A program made the position numbers and the translations under genes. Shown here piece by piece: positions 44,988 through 52,590 of a DNA stretch of 64,000 bases; position 1 is the stretch's first letter, and the number at the start of each line of letters is the position of its first letter. Source of the DNA: CAYZJV01 sp049310885 (GTDB lineage: Bacteria > Spirochaetota > Spirochaetia > Sphaerochaetales > Sphaerochaetaceae); assembly GCF_049310885.1 (NCBI RefSeq), contig NZ_JBMDYO010000002.1, forward strand, positions 437,785-501,784, given 5' to 3'. Below the pieces are notes generated by a model. That model saw nothing but the letters and a program-made list of their open reading frames with translations, was not told the DNA's origin and made no database searches.

Positions 44988-45182
44988 ATGGATATTCCCA
45001 TGAGGTGCCCCAAATGTGGAAAGCGGGCATTCGACACCACTGGATTTTACCACACACACCAACCGCTTGAGATCTCGCTCAAATGCCCTCAGTGCAGCCA
45101 AATTGTGCGAGTTCCGATCGTGCAGGATGGGAGCATGCCCAACAGGAAAGGAGGTAATCGCGTTCACATCATGAACAAGTAA
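44988..45182 (+). CDS. Small zinc-ribbon protein
   Basis: 64 residues from an ATG with AGAGGAG upstream. Two C-x2-C knuckles, MRCPKCGKR and LKCPQCSQI, 26 residues apart, form one zinc ribbon; a basic C-terminal tail (NRKGGNRVHIMNK) follows. It resembles small com- or Zn-ribbon proteins of phages and mobile elements. No partner is shown. A large hairpin terminator follows it. Confidence 0.7.
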   Translation: MDIPMRCPKCGKRAFDTTGFYHTHQPLEISLKCPQCSQIVRVPIVQDGSMPNRKGGNRVHIMNK

Positions 45183-45336
45183 CTCAAATGGGGAACACTC
45201 TCCCCTGGTATTAAGATACTTTGATAACCCGATACCTTGATAACCCGGTACATACCGAGCAATGGGGCCGCATGGCGAGCCACCGAATAGCCGGATGATC
45301 CATAAAACACCTGTTTTGTGATCATCCGGCTTTTTT
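45183..45336 (+). terminator. Long leader-like tail with tandem 15-base repeats and a strong terminator hairpin
   Basis: After the zinc-ribbon stop come a hairpin GGGGA/TCCCC (45190-45205), two tandem copies of TTGATAACCC(G/G)(A/G)TAC (45221-45235 and 45237-45251) and a 20-bp hairpin: GCCGGATGATC at 45290-45300 pairs with GATCATCCGGC at 45320-45330, with an inner AAAACA/TGTTTT stem, then TTTTTT. This is a strong terminator. The repeats could be part of a small RNA. Confidence 0.7.
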
Positions 45337-45595
45337 ATGCCCATCAGGACCGTTCGCTTCATTGGCAAAAGCTCATGGTCATCACCTCCTGGATCCGTTG
45401 GATCCGAACGACAGCATCCTTGGTGCCAAGCCAGGATTTCCCCACCGGGATGCACCACATCAATCACTGAACGCCGGCTGTAGGGAATGCGCCGGTCGAA
45501 GGTCAAAACGGAGATGCGTTTTGATTTCGGCCAGCATGCCTTAGCCGCTGCATACCCGAATGTCTCCGTTTTGCCCGAACCCCAAGGAGGGGCTC
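45337..45595. other. Intergenic region with an 8-bp inverted repeat
   Basis: TCAAAACG and CGTTTTGA (45503-45524) flank GAGATG and could bind a repressor or form a hairpin. No gene was recognised. On the minus strand, GGAGGTGATGACC lies before a five-codon frame; no gene follows. Confidence 0.35.
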
Positions 45596-46087
45596 ATGGC
45601 AACATCAGAGACTCAGAGCAGGGACTTTTTCATTTTCGATCCGATCACCGAAGAGAGGATACCGGTCACCGAGGAACAATTCAGGGAATACTATCGTCCC
45701 ATCAACCGTATCTATGCGTTCGCCAAGCGGCATCATCAATGCGCCTGTCACCATTGGTGGCGATGCGGCGGGGATTGCACCATTTGCGAGTGGTCGCGCG
45801 ATGCCGACCAGGAGACACTGGAGCGGTTGCATTACGACCTTGAGGTCATGGATAGTGAACACCATCAATCATACGATCCTGAGGTGGTTGCAGAACGCAA
45901 GGAGTTCAGAGAAAAGGCCGAGGCCTTCTTGGATGTACTCACCGGAGAGCTCAGGAGGATCTACGACCTGTATGACGAAGGGAAATCACAGCATGAGATT
46001 GCACACCTGATGGGAGTATCCCAAGACACCGTCCATCGGAGACTCAAGAAGATCAAGGATGATTTCCGAGAGTTCTATGAGGGGTGA
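45596..46087 (+). CDS. HTH (sigma-70 region 4-like) protein with a Cys cluster
   Basis: 163 residues from the ATG at 45596, with AAGGAGG upstream. The N-terminal half has a Cys/His cluster, CACHHWWRCGGDCTICEW (Cx1C-x5-C-x3-C-x2-C), which could bind zinc. The C-terminal half ends in a sigma-70 region 4-like HTH: RRIYDLYDEGKSQHEIAHLM then GVSQDTVHRRLKKIKDDF. It resembles phage or conjugative-element regulators. It stands alone. It may control element genes; no binding site is known. Confidence 0.72.
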   Translation: MATSETQSRDFFIFDPITEERIPVTEEQFREYYRPINRIYAFAKRHHQCACHHWWRCGGDCTICEWSRDADQETLERLHYDLEVMDSEHHQSYDPEVVAERKEFREKAEAFLDVLTGELRRIYDLYDEGKSQHEIAHLMGVSQDTVHRRLKKIKDDFREFYEG

Positions 46088-46435
46088 ACACACCAAAACA
46101 ACGGCTGTAGGTGGATGAGGGACTTCCTGCCACCTACGGCCGCATGAACCAAATGGCACAAGACAAATCCTGCCAGATCATGAAGAGCCAGCTCGGTATG
46201 CTACAGTGCGACAAACACGCACGATTCCTTGCTGTCATCTTGGATCAAAGCCGGCGAGGGAAGCCTAGGTATCGCATAGGCTTGCACATTGTCCACACCT
46301 GAGGAATTCAGTCCGATGAGGATATTCATGTTTGCCCTGTCCTATCATTGACAATGCCTTTCCTATCTGCTAGCATACATCATGATACATTTACATGACA
46401 TTCAAACGAATGACCTCGGGATACCAAAAAACCAA
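46088..46435. other. Intergenic region before lipB with a hairpin
   Basis: GGCTGTAGGTGG pairs with CCACCTACGGCC (46103-46132), probably ending the HTH gene transcript. The remaining 250 bases hold one short open frame without a ribosome site, which I do not call. The lipB promoter is at its right end. Confidence 0.35.
46348..46376 (+). promoter_or_regulatory. Sigma-70 type promoter of lipB-lipA
   Basis: A consensus TTGACA (46348-46353) and TAGCAT (46371-46376) are 17 bases apart. The expected start site is near 46383, at or after the first in-frame ATG (46382), which favours the later ATG at 46436 as the real start of LipB. Confidence 0.6.
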
Positions 46436-47098
46436 ATGGAACCGTTGCAGTGTATCGACTGTGGCCTTATGCCGTATCGCGAATCACTGGACCTGCAGGT
46501 CGATTTTCATGAAAAAGTATCATCGGGAGCTCTACCATCGGTGATTCTGTTGGTCCAGCATCCCCCGGTCATCACGCTCGGCCTACACAAGGATCACAAT
46601 CAGTTGCTCCGAACCGAGAAAAAGTTGTCAGACATGGGCATCGATGTAGTGCAGATACGCAGAGGCGGTGGTACCACCGCTCACAATCCAGGACAATTGG
46701 TGGTCTATCCGATCGTCAGACTTGACGAATTCGGTTTCCATGTGGCGCCATTCGTCCACTACCTGGAGCACCTCGCCATCGACGTCCTCTCAAAGACTGG
46801 AATAGAGGCGGAGAGAAGAAACCGCTATCCCGGTCTCTGGGTGCACGGGAGAAAAATTGCCTCGGTCGGCGTCCAGGTTGCCAGAGGGACCAGCATGCAC
46901 GGCATCGCGATCAACCTATACAATGATCTTGGCATATTCGACCACATCGTGCCGTGTGGGATCACCGGGGTTGAGATGACCAGTTCAGAGAAGGAAGGAG
47001 GGCGCAAAGTCCCGATGCAAACCCTGAAGGACGTGATCCAATCCAGACGCATCGACCTTCTCTCCGAGTATGGCGCGAAACGGGGGGCATCACGATGA
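46436..47098 (+). CDS. lipB: Octanoyl-[ACP]:protein N-octanoyltransferase
   Basis: 220 residues from the ATG at 46436; a frame from 46382 is open but the promoter would start at it, and LipB proteins normally begin about 8 residues before the G-L-x-P-Y block seen as DCGLMPYRESLDLQ. Family blocks follow: LLVQHPPVITLGLH, RRGGGTTAHNPGQLVVYPI and the site GRKIASVGVQVARGTSMHGI. The usual catalytic Cys lies in PCGITGVEMTS, with Lys in GRKIAS. It moves octanoyl from acyl carrier protein to lipoyl domains. The stop overlaps the lipA start by four bases. Confidence 0.94.
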   Translation: MEPLQCIDCGLMPYRESLDLQVDFHEKVSSGALPSVILLVQHPPVITLGLHKDHNQLLRTEKKLSDMGIDVVQIRRGGGTTAHNPGQLVVYPIVRLDEFGFHVAPFVHYLEHLAIDVLSKTGIEAERRNRYPGLWVHGRKIASVGVQVARGTSMHGIAINLYNDLGIFDHIVPCGITGVEMTSSEKEGGRKVPMQTLKDVIQSRRIDLLSEYGAKRGASR

Positions 47099-47958
47099 AA
47101 ACCGACCATGTTCCCTTCCCTCCCTGGATCAGAAAGGGGTTGTCCACCGGCGTGCAATATCACAAAACGGAGAACCTGCTCGAAAGGATGGAGATCGACA
47201 CCATCTGCAGGCAGGCCAACTGTCCCAACCAGCGGGAGTGCTGGGCGAAAGGAACCGCCACCGTCCTGATCCTCGGAACCATCTGCACGCGGAATTGCCC
47301 CTTTTGTTCCGTTTCCCATGGCATCCCCGATCATCCTGATGAAGAGGAGCCGAATAGGATTGCGGAGTTGTCTAAGGACCTGGAATTGCGATATCTAGTG
47401 ATCACCAGTGTGGACCGGGACGATCTTCCAGACGGAGGTGCTTCGCAGTTCAGGGATGTGGTTTCCGCTTGCAGGAATACAAATCCCTCTATGCGTTTCG
47501 AACTGTTGGTGCCTGATTTCAAGAGCATCCAAGAGAAAGCTCTCGAAATCCTTGATCCGATACTCCCTTTCGTGTTCGGGCACAACGTGGAGACGGTACC
47601 GGAGTTATATGCCGTGGCACGCCCCGGCGGGGAATATGAGCGATCTCTTCGGTTGCTCGCCATGGCCAGGGAGCGTTGGCCACAGATTCCCATAAAATCA
47701 TCTTTGATGCTTGGACTTGGAGAAACCGAAGACCAAGTAAGACGGGTTCTCATGGATTTGCGAACCGTTGGGTGCAACCGCTTATGCTTGGGACAATACC
47801 TCAAACCCACCAGACACTCCCTTCCGGTCAAGAAATTCATCCATCCTGATGATTTCTCCAGGTGGCGCGAGGAGGCGAAGACCATGGGGTTCGAGTGGGT
47901 GCTCTCCGAACCGTTCGCCCGGAGCAGCTATCATGCGGAGGATCCGAGTCTCTCCTGA
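47095..47958 (+). CDS. lipA: Lipoyl synthase
   Basis: 287 residues. The radical SAM cluster is CTRNCPFC (Cx3Cx2C) and the second, sulfur-donating cluster is CRQANCPNQRECW (Cx4Cx5C); both are complete. Other family blocks are FELLVPDFKSI, VFGHNVETVPELY, SSLMLGLGETEDQV and the C-terminal RSSYHAED with the conserved Arg-Ser-Ser-Tyr. It inserts two sulfurs into the octanoyl group made by LipB. The ATGA overlap with lipB marks a two-gene operon. The lipoate-using dehydrogenase genes are not in the window. Confidence 0.97.
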   Translation: MKTDHVPFPPWIRKGLSTGVQYHKTENLLERMEIDTICRQANCPNQRECWAKGTATVLILGTICTRNCPFCSVSHGIPDHPDEEEPNRIAELSKDLELRYLVITSVDRDDLPDGGASQFRDVVSACRNTNPSMRFELLVPDFKSIQEKALEILDPILPFVFGHNVETVPELYAVARPGGEYERSLRLLAMARERWPQIPIKSSLMLGLGETEDQVRRVLMDLRTVGCNRLCLGQYLKPTRHSLPVKKFIHPDDFSRWREEAKTMGFEWVLSEPFARSSYHAEDPSLS

Positions 47959-48181
47959 TCGCCAGGAAGCTGTCTACCTCAGATCCAGCACCCCCATCAA
48001 ATCGGAAAGGTGACGAAGGGGTAAATGATTGGGCATGATCAAAGGAGACGTCGAGAATTTTTAATAGAGATCAGTTCACTGTGAAGCGCCTGTAACCAAT
48101 CAGAAACAAATTCCTATCCATTCGGGTAGGAATCATCCATATCCGGTTGCACCTCATTCACATCCTCTCTAGTGTATCCTC
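47959..48181. other. Intergenic region with a 10-bp hairpin
   Basis: ATTCCTATCC and GGGTAGGAAT form a stem around ATTC (48110-48133). There is no T-run on the plus side. No ribosome site is seen before the next frame. Confidence 0.35.
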
Positions 48182-48442
48182 ATGGATACCATCGAACAAG
48201 ATTTGCTGCACAGGATCATCACCGATCCACCATTCGCCAAGTACATCACCCAGCGGATCGATATCGGAGATTTTGATGATGAAATAGCGAATACGATCTA
48301 TGACGGGATCGTGGATCTGCTTTATCAGGAACAACGAATATCGTTTGAGATACTCGGTGAATACTTCGAAGGTAAAGAATTCATAACCAAGGTGCTGAAC
48401 GATCTTGCAAAGGGTGCAGCTTACCCCTCGCATTCCACATGA
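48182..48442 (+). pseudogene. Fragment resembling the helical domain of DnaG-C or DnaB-N
   Basis: An 86-codon frame without a ribosome site. The segment EQDLLHRIITDPPFAKYITQ then DFDDEIANTIYDGIVDLL follows the helical bundle that ends DnaG primases or starts DnaB helicases (leu-leu-x-x-I-x-x-P, and D-F-x-x-x-x-x-x-x-I-x-D). It ends AKGAAYPSHST 8 bases before the polymerase remnant on the other strand. It is probably part of a replication gene of a decayed element. An intact short gene cannot be excluded. Confidence 0.45.
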
Positions 48443-48449
48443 CTTCGGA

Positions 48450-48840
48450 TCAATTCTTCATGAACAACTCTGCCTCATACTCCGCAGCATTCAGAATCGG
48501 ACCACCAGCTCACGAAGGCACGATGCCAATGTGCCTGCCGATTTCGTAGACCTTCATTCGCTTCGGCGCTTCAATGACCACCTCGTCCTGGATATGCATC
48601 ATGATGCAACACCCGGCGGCCTCGAGTCGCTGCATGGCAAGCTAATCTCGGATGGTCGTCTGAGTGCAGTTACTCATCATACGGGTTTTTCCAGTTCCAT
48701 CATCCCAGACGATGATACGATGTCTCGATACGCAATTTGCAAGGTTGCACACCTGTTTCTCGCATCCGGCGGGGCACACAACAATTCCGCCGATCGATTG
48801 CGGTCCATGCGTTTCAGGATCGTTGTCACGCCCATGCCGG
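48450..48840 (-). pseudogene. Remnant of a phage-type family A DNA polymerase C-terminus
   Basis: On the minus strand one frame reads AMQRLEAAGCCIMMHIQDEV then VIEAPKRMKVYEIGR, an internal stop, and NAAEYEAELFMKN before the final stop at 48452-48450. It lines up with AMQQLEAAGCSIVMHIHDEV and AAGYEAEFYMKD at the end of the polymerase encoded at 52591-54951, including motif C (HDE changed to QDE). An earlier in-frame stop lies in TIRD*LAMQ. The match fades above about 48840. Two stops show it is dead. Confidence 0.82.
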
Positions 48841-48996
48841 TCAAATTCGAATAAATTTGTAGTGGATATGTATGGATCAAACTGTTAATCTGGTTATCAA
48901 TGATCCGTAAGAACATATCTTCAGGGCGATTATTCGGTGCTTCCAGTCATAGGGATAGGTACCAGAACCACCAGATTGAAGAAGGCAAGGCATGAT

Positions 48997-49863
48997 ATGG
49001 ACTATGAGCAATACCGACTGATAGTGGAATCCTCTCCGAACATGATATGGAGATCGGATCTCAGCACCAAATGTGACTATTTCAATAAGACTTGGCTCGA
49101 TTTCACCGGGCGCACGCTGCAACAGGAATTTGGATTTGGCTGGGCTGAAGGCGTACACCCGGACGATTTTGACAGGTGCGTGAAGATCTACCTGGACAAT
49201 TTCAAGATCCAGCATCCATTTGAAATGGATTATCGTCTCAAACGCTACGACGGCCAGTACCGATGGATCAATGATCGCGGGGTACCGTTCTATGATCAGG
49301 AAGGGCGTTTCATAGGATTCATAGGGAGCTGCATGGATGTCACGGAAAAAATCGAAGGGCAATTGCTGAAGGAGATGGCCCAGAACGATGCGCTGTGCAA
49401 GACGTACAATCGGCAGTACTCACATCAATTGTTGACGGAAGTATTCGATCAGGCCCAAGAGGACGGAAAACCCCTCAGCATCCTGATGATGGATATCGAT
49501 GGGTTCAAATACGTCAATGATGTACACGGACACAGTGCCGGCGATATTGTATTGACGAAGGTGGCGGCTGTGGTGAAGAGGGAAATCCGTGGTTCTGATA
49601 TCCTCGGCCGCTACGGAGGAGATGAGTTCTTGATCGGGTTGTGTCACACAAACCTTGACGCAGCATTGAGTGTTGCAGAGCGAATCAGGGCTTCCATCGA
49701 AAGCACAGAGATAATTGTTTCCGATATGTCGACGATCAAGGTTTCTGTCAGCATTGGAGTGAGATGCCTTCAACACGAATCGACACTTGATGAACTCATC
49801 GATAATGCCGACAAGAAAATGTATGCGGCAAAAGCAGAAGGAAAGAACAGAGTGAAGGGATGA
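48997..49863 (+). CDS. PAS-GGDEF diguanylate cyclase
   Basis: 288 residues from the ATG at 48997, with AAGGCAAGG upstream. Residues about 1-125 are a PAS domain: VESSPNMIWRSDLSTKCDYF then FTGRTLQQEFGFGWAEGVHP and the PAC end FIGSCMDVTEK. Residues about 130-288 are GGDEF: MMDIDGFKYVNDVHGHSAGD with metal and guanine-binding residues and RYGGDEFLIG with the active loop. RGSD five residues before GGDEF is the inhibitory c-di-GMP site. No membrane segment is present. It should make c-di-GMP in response to a PAS signal. The IS66 element lies 18 bases after its stop. Confidence 0.93.
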   Translation: MDYEQYRLIVESSPNMIWRSDLSTKCDYFNKTWLDFTGRTLQQEFGFGWAEGVHPDDFDRCVKIYLDNFKIQHPFEMDYRLKRYDGQYRWINDRGVPFYDQEGRFIGFIGSCMDVTEKIEGQLLKEMAQNDALCKTYNRQYSHQLLTEVFDQAQEDGKPLSILMMDIDGFKYVNDVHGHSAGDIVLTKVAAVVKREIRGSDILGRYGGDEFLIGLCHTNLDAALSVAERIRASIESTEIIVSDMSTIKVSVSIGVRCLQHESTLDELIDNADKKMYAAKAEGKNRVKG

Positions 49864-49873
49864 ATCCCCCCCA

Positions 49874-49881
49874 CGACCATG
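49874..49881. repeat. 8-bp target-site duplication, left copy
   Basis: CGACCATG lies directly outside the left inverted repeat and again at 52473-52480 outside the right one. Eight bases is the usual IS66 duplication. Confidence 0.85.
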
Positions 49882-49962
49882 GTACACGTCAAACCAGAAC
49901 CATGGTTGTTTATGGCTAGCTAATATGGGAATCTCATGATTGCAAATGAGGAGATTCCAAAG

Positions 49963-50307
49963 ATGAACACCTACACAAAAGAGCAAAAGCTTGAGAATCT
50001 GAGGCTTTTTAAGGCAAGTGGCAAGAATTGCAACGAGTATTGCAGGGAAAAAGGTATTCCACGGAGCACCATGCATGCTTGGGTTCATGCATTCGATGAG
50101 CAGGGTATTGAACTCAGACCGACGATGGTGAAGTTGCCCCGCAAGCCCCCAAAGCCCAAAGCCATTGCAGCCGACATCACAGCCAATCCAAATCCGTCCA
50201 TCACCCTGAGCATCGGTCCCTGGTCTGCAACAATCACAAGCGGCGCTAGCCGTAGCGACCTGGAGGTCTTGGTCTCGGTCCTGGGAGGTGCCTGTCATGC
50301 AAATTGA
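49963..50307 (+). CDS. tnpA: IS66 accessory protein TnpA
   Basis: 114 residues from the ATG at 49963, with GAGGAG 10 bases upstream; another ATG is nine codons earlier. The N-terminal half is an HTH of the IS66 OrfA/IS3-like class: EQKLENLRLFKASGKNCNEY then CREKGIPRSTMHAWVH. The C-terminal half includes a Pro/Lys-rich part and TSGASRSDLEVLVSVLGG, typical of this family's end. It binds DNA and assists transposition. It overlaps tnpB by 11 bases. Confidence 0.85.
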   Translation: MNTYTKEQKLENLRLFKASGKNCNEYCREKGIPRSTMHAWVHAFDEQGIELRPTMVKLPRKPPKPKAIAADITANPNPSITLSIGPWSATITSGASRSDLEVLVSVLGGACHAN

Positions 50308-50641
50308 GGTGAAGGACATCTACATACGCCCCGGCTACACTTCGATGAGAAAGGGGATCAACGGCTTGGTCGACACAGTGCTGGGATGCATGGACATGGA
50401 TCCTCTTGGAGGGGACCTGTTCGTATTCTGCGGCAGGAACCGCCACAGCCTGAAGATGCTCTACTGGTCAGGAGACTCGTTCTGGCTTTTGCAGAAGAGG
50501 AATCTGCGCATGACCTTCGCATGGCCGAATTCTGAACTTGAGGTGCTCAACATATCGGAGCGTGAGCTTTCCATGCTGCTTGAGGGCATAGACTGCTGGC
50601 GTTCAAACCCTGTCCTGGATGCTGCAAAAAGAGTAAAATAG
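50297..50641 (+). CDS. tnpB: IS66 accessory protein TnpB
   Basis: 114 residues from the ATG at 50297, with GGGAGG 8 bases upstream inside tnpA. The IS66 Orf2 signature is clear: YTSMRKGINGLVDTVLG, then GDLFVFCGRNRHSLKMLYWS and GDSFWLLQKRNL. It is needed for IS66 transposition, though its job is not settled. This is unrelated to the RNA-guided TnpB of IS200/IS605. Confidence 0.92.
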   Translation: MQIEVKDIYIRPGYTSMRKGINGLVDTVLGCMDMDPLGGDLFVFCGRNRHSLKMLYWSGDSFWLLQKRNLRMTFAWPNSELEVLNISERELSMLLEGIDCWRSNPVLDAAKRVK

Positions 50642-50700
50642 TTTGTTTAATTTCTTGTAATGTATGTACTAATATGCTCTTTTCCTGTATGATTCAGGGT

Positions 50701-52401
50701 ATGAAAGAGCATGAACTGACACGCCATATGGCACAGGAACTGACAGAGCTGAAGGCAGAGAATGCCCTTCTGCGTGAGGCCTTGGACCGCAGCAACCAAC
50801 AGGTCATGGACCTCAGCGCAAGGCTGGGCATCCTTGACCATCGGATTGCAACCAACGCACGCAGGAAGTTCGTGACCAACAGTGAGCGCATGCCCAAAGT
50901 CGCCGATCCCATCAGGGAAAGCGAGGAGCCCATCGTCGAGGACACCCTCCTCAATGAGGCAGAGACAACAACAGCATCCACTGTCACCCCCATATCCGAA
51001 CCCTATGAGGAAGATAAGGGGCCACGCAAGAAGGGGTGCGGACGCACAGCCCTGCACCCTGACCTTCCGCGTGAGACCATCAACGTGGATCCCAGCGAGG
51101 AGAGCCTTGACGAGAGGTTCGGCAAGGGGAACCATCATCGCATCGGCGAGAATTGCATCGAGATACTCGACTACACCCCAGGTTCGCTGAAGGTGAAGCA
51201 GTATGTCCTGGGCAAGTTCGCCAGCAACAGTTCAAAGGAAGCGGGGGTTCTGGAGGCGAGAATGCCTTCCGATCGCATCATAGAGGGTGGGATGGCAGGC
51301 AATGCCCTGGTAGCGGCAGCCCTCTCCGACAAGTTCGTATATCACCTGCCGTATGCCCGCCAGAGCGTACGGTTCTTCAACATCGGCTTTCGGGTAAGCA
51401 GGCAGAACCTCTCACGCTGGCAGATCCAGGTGACCGGACTGCTGGACCCCCTGACCACCCTCATAGAGCAGCACATCATGGACAGTGCCGTGGTACATCT
51501 TGATGAGACCACTTTGCAAGTCATGGGGGAGGAAGGGAGAAAAAACACCCAGAAATCTTACATATGGTTGAGAGTGGGCACCAATCCTCTTAAGCCGGCG
51601 GCCAGCTACCGCTATTTCCCCTCCAGGGCAGCCACCGTAGCTGCTGAGCTGCTTGATGGCTTTGCGGGAACCATCCAAACAGATGGATATGCCTCCTATC
51701 GTTCGGTGGTGAGGGACTCCAAGGAAAAACTCAGGCATGCGGGTTGTCTGGTCCACGTAAGGCGTTACATCTTTGATGTCTACCAAGCGACCAAACCCAA
51801 AAAAGGCAATACCCAGAGCAAGGTCAACTTGGAAGCGGTGACCATGCTCAAGGACATAAAGGCAATCTTCAAGGTGGAGAAGAAGTATCGCTCCTTTCTC
51901 AAGAACGGAAAGATATCCGAAGAGCAGTTTGTTGAACAGCGAAAGGCTGAAGCCCTCTTGTTGTTCGATACCTTCCACACCCACCTGATGGAGGCGTCAA
52001 GGACCGTCATCCCCAAAAGCACATTCGATGTGGCAGTTTCCTATGCCCTGGGGCAATGGGACATCCTCACAACCTATCTCGAGACCCCCTTGCTTTCACC
52101 AGACAATTCGGCGGCCGAAAGGGCAGTCAGAGGTGTGGCTTTGGGAAGGCGCAACTGGAATATCAGCGGAAGCCCGGCGGGGGCGGCCAGTTCCTGTGCC
52201 ATGTATACCCTCACCCAGACTGCCTTGCTCAATGGCATTGACCCGGGGGCTTATCTCTTCCATGTACTGGAAAAGGCCACCACCTTGGTGAATCTTCCCT
52301 ACAGGAAGGGCCCTTGGGAAGCATTGCTGCCATGGAACATCGATCCCAAGGATCTTGCCTGGCAGGATCGAATGCCCTTGATTCCCAGGGAAGATGATTA
52401 G
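50701..52401 (+). CDS. tnpC: IS66 transposase TnpC
   Basis: About 566 residues from the ATG at 50701; ATGs at 50674 and 50689 are in frame too and no candidate has a good ribosome site. The N-terminal part is a Leu-zipper-like helix (ELTELKAENALLREALDRSN) and a zf-IS66-like zone without the usual Cys set. The DDE core has VVHLDETTLQVMGEEGR, GTIQTDGYASYRSVV and SPDNSAAERAVRGVALGRRN, with the last Glu in AAERA. The chain ends in the IS66 C-terminal domain PWEALLPWNIDP. It cuts and joins the ends of the element. Confidence 0.93.
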   Translation: MKEHELTRHMAQELTELKAENALLREALDRSNQQVMDLSARLGILDHRIATNARRKFVTNSERMPKVADPIRESEEPIVEDTLLNEAETTTASTVTPISEPYEEDKGPRKKGCGRTALHPDLPRETINVDPSEESLDERFGKGNHHRIGENCIEILDYTPGSLKVKQYVLGKFASNSSKEAGVLEARMPSDRIIEGGMAGNALVAAALSDKFVYHLPYARQSVRFFNIGFRVSRQNLSRWQIQVTGLLDPLTTLIEQHIMDSAVVHLDETTLQVMGEEGRKNTQKSYIWLRVGTNPLKPAASYRYFPSRAATVAAELLDGFAGTIQTDGYASYRSVVRDSKEKLRHAGCLVHVRRYIFDVYQATKPKKGNTQSKVNLEAVTMLKDIKAIFKVEKKYRSFLKNGKISEEQFVEQRKAEALLLFDTFHTHLMEASRTVIPKSTFDVAVSYALGQWDILTTYLETPLLSPDNSAAERAVRGVALGRRNWNISGSPAGAASSCAMYTLTQTALLNGIDPGAYLFHVLEKATTLVNLPYRKGPWEALLPWNIDPKDLAWQDRMPLIPREDD

Positions 52402-52472
52402 AAGCTCTTCATTGCAATGATTCTAGATTGGCCCGTGGTAATTTACAACCATGGCTTTGGTTTGACGTGTAC

Positions 52473-52480
52473 CGACCATG
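52473..52480. repeat. 8-bp target-site duplication, right copy
   Basis: CGACCATG, identical to 49874-49881. Removing the element and one copy rebuilds the old sequence. Confidence 0.85.
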
Positions 52481-52590
52481 CGCAATCGGAATTCAGATGA
52501 CGGACGTCATTAGGATCAAGCCGTATGGACATGACTGGGGGACTGTAGCGTATGGGACAAGAATTGATCATGCCGTCCCGCTTGTCTGGT

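Larger units (their letters stand above)
49882..52472 (+). mobile_element. Complete IS66-family insertion sequence (2591 bp)
   Basis: It has three genes in the IS66 order tnpA, tnpB and tnpC on one strand and terminal inverted repeats of 28 bp (49882-49909 and 52445-52472) that match at 26 positions, beginning GTACACGTCAAACCA. An intact 8-bp duplication flanks it. All reading frames are open, so it looks recent and possibly active. It landed between the diguanylate cyclase gene and the prophage polymerase gene without breaking a recognised gene. Confidence 0.93.

Noticed and set aside
45221..45251. A start of a CRISPR array
   Set aside because: There are only two 15-base repeats with one base between them, no spacers and no cas genes.
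46111..46302. A 63-codon plus-strand frame before lipB
   Set aside because: There is no ribosome site or recognised motif, and it begins inside a hairpin that looks like a transcript end.
48405..48854. A 149-codon plus-strand frame
   Set aside because: It is antisense to the polymerase remnant, whose minus-strand translation matches the intact polymerase, so the plus frame is a by-product.
50297..50641. TnpB as an RNA-guided nuclease of the IS200/IS605 kind
   Set aside because: The gene shares only the name. It is the 114-residue IS66 Orf2 and has no RuvC motifs or guide-RNA region.
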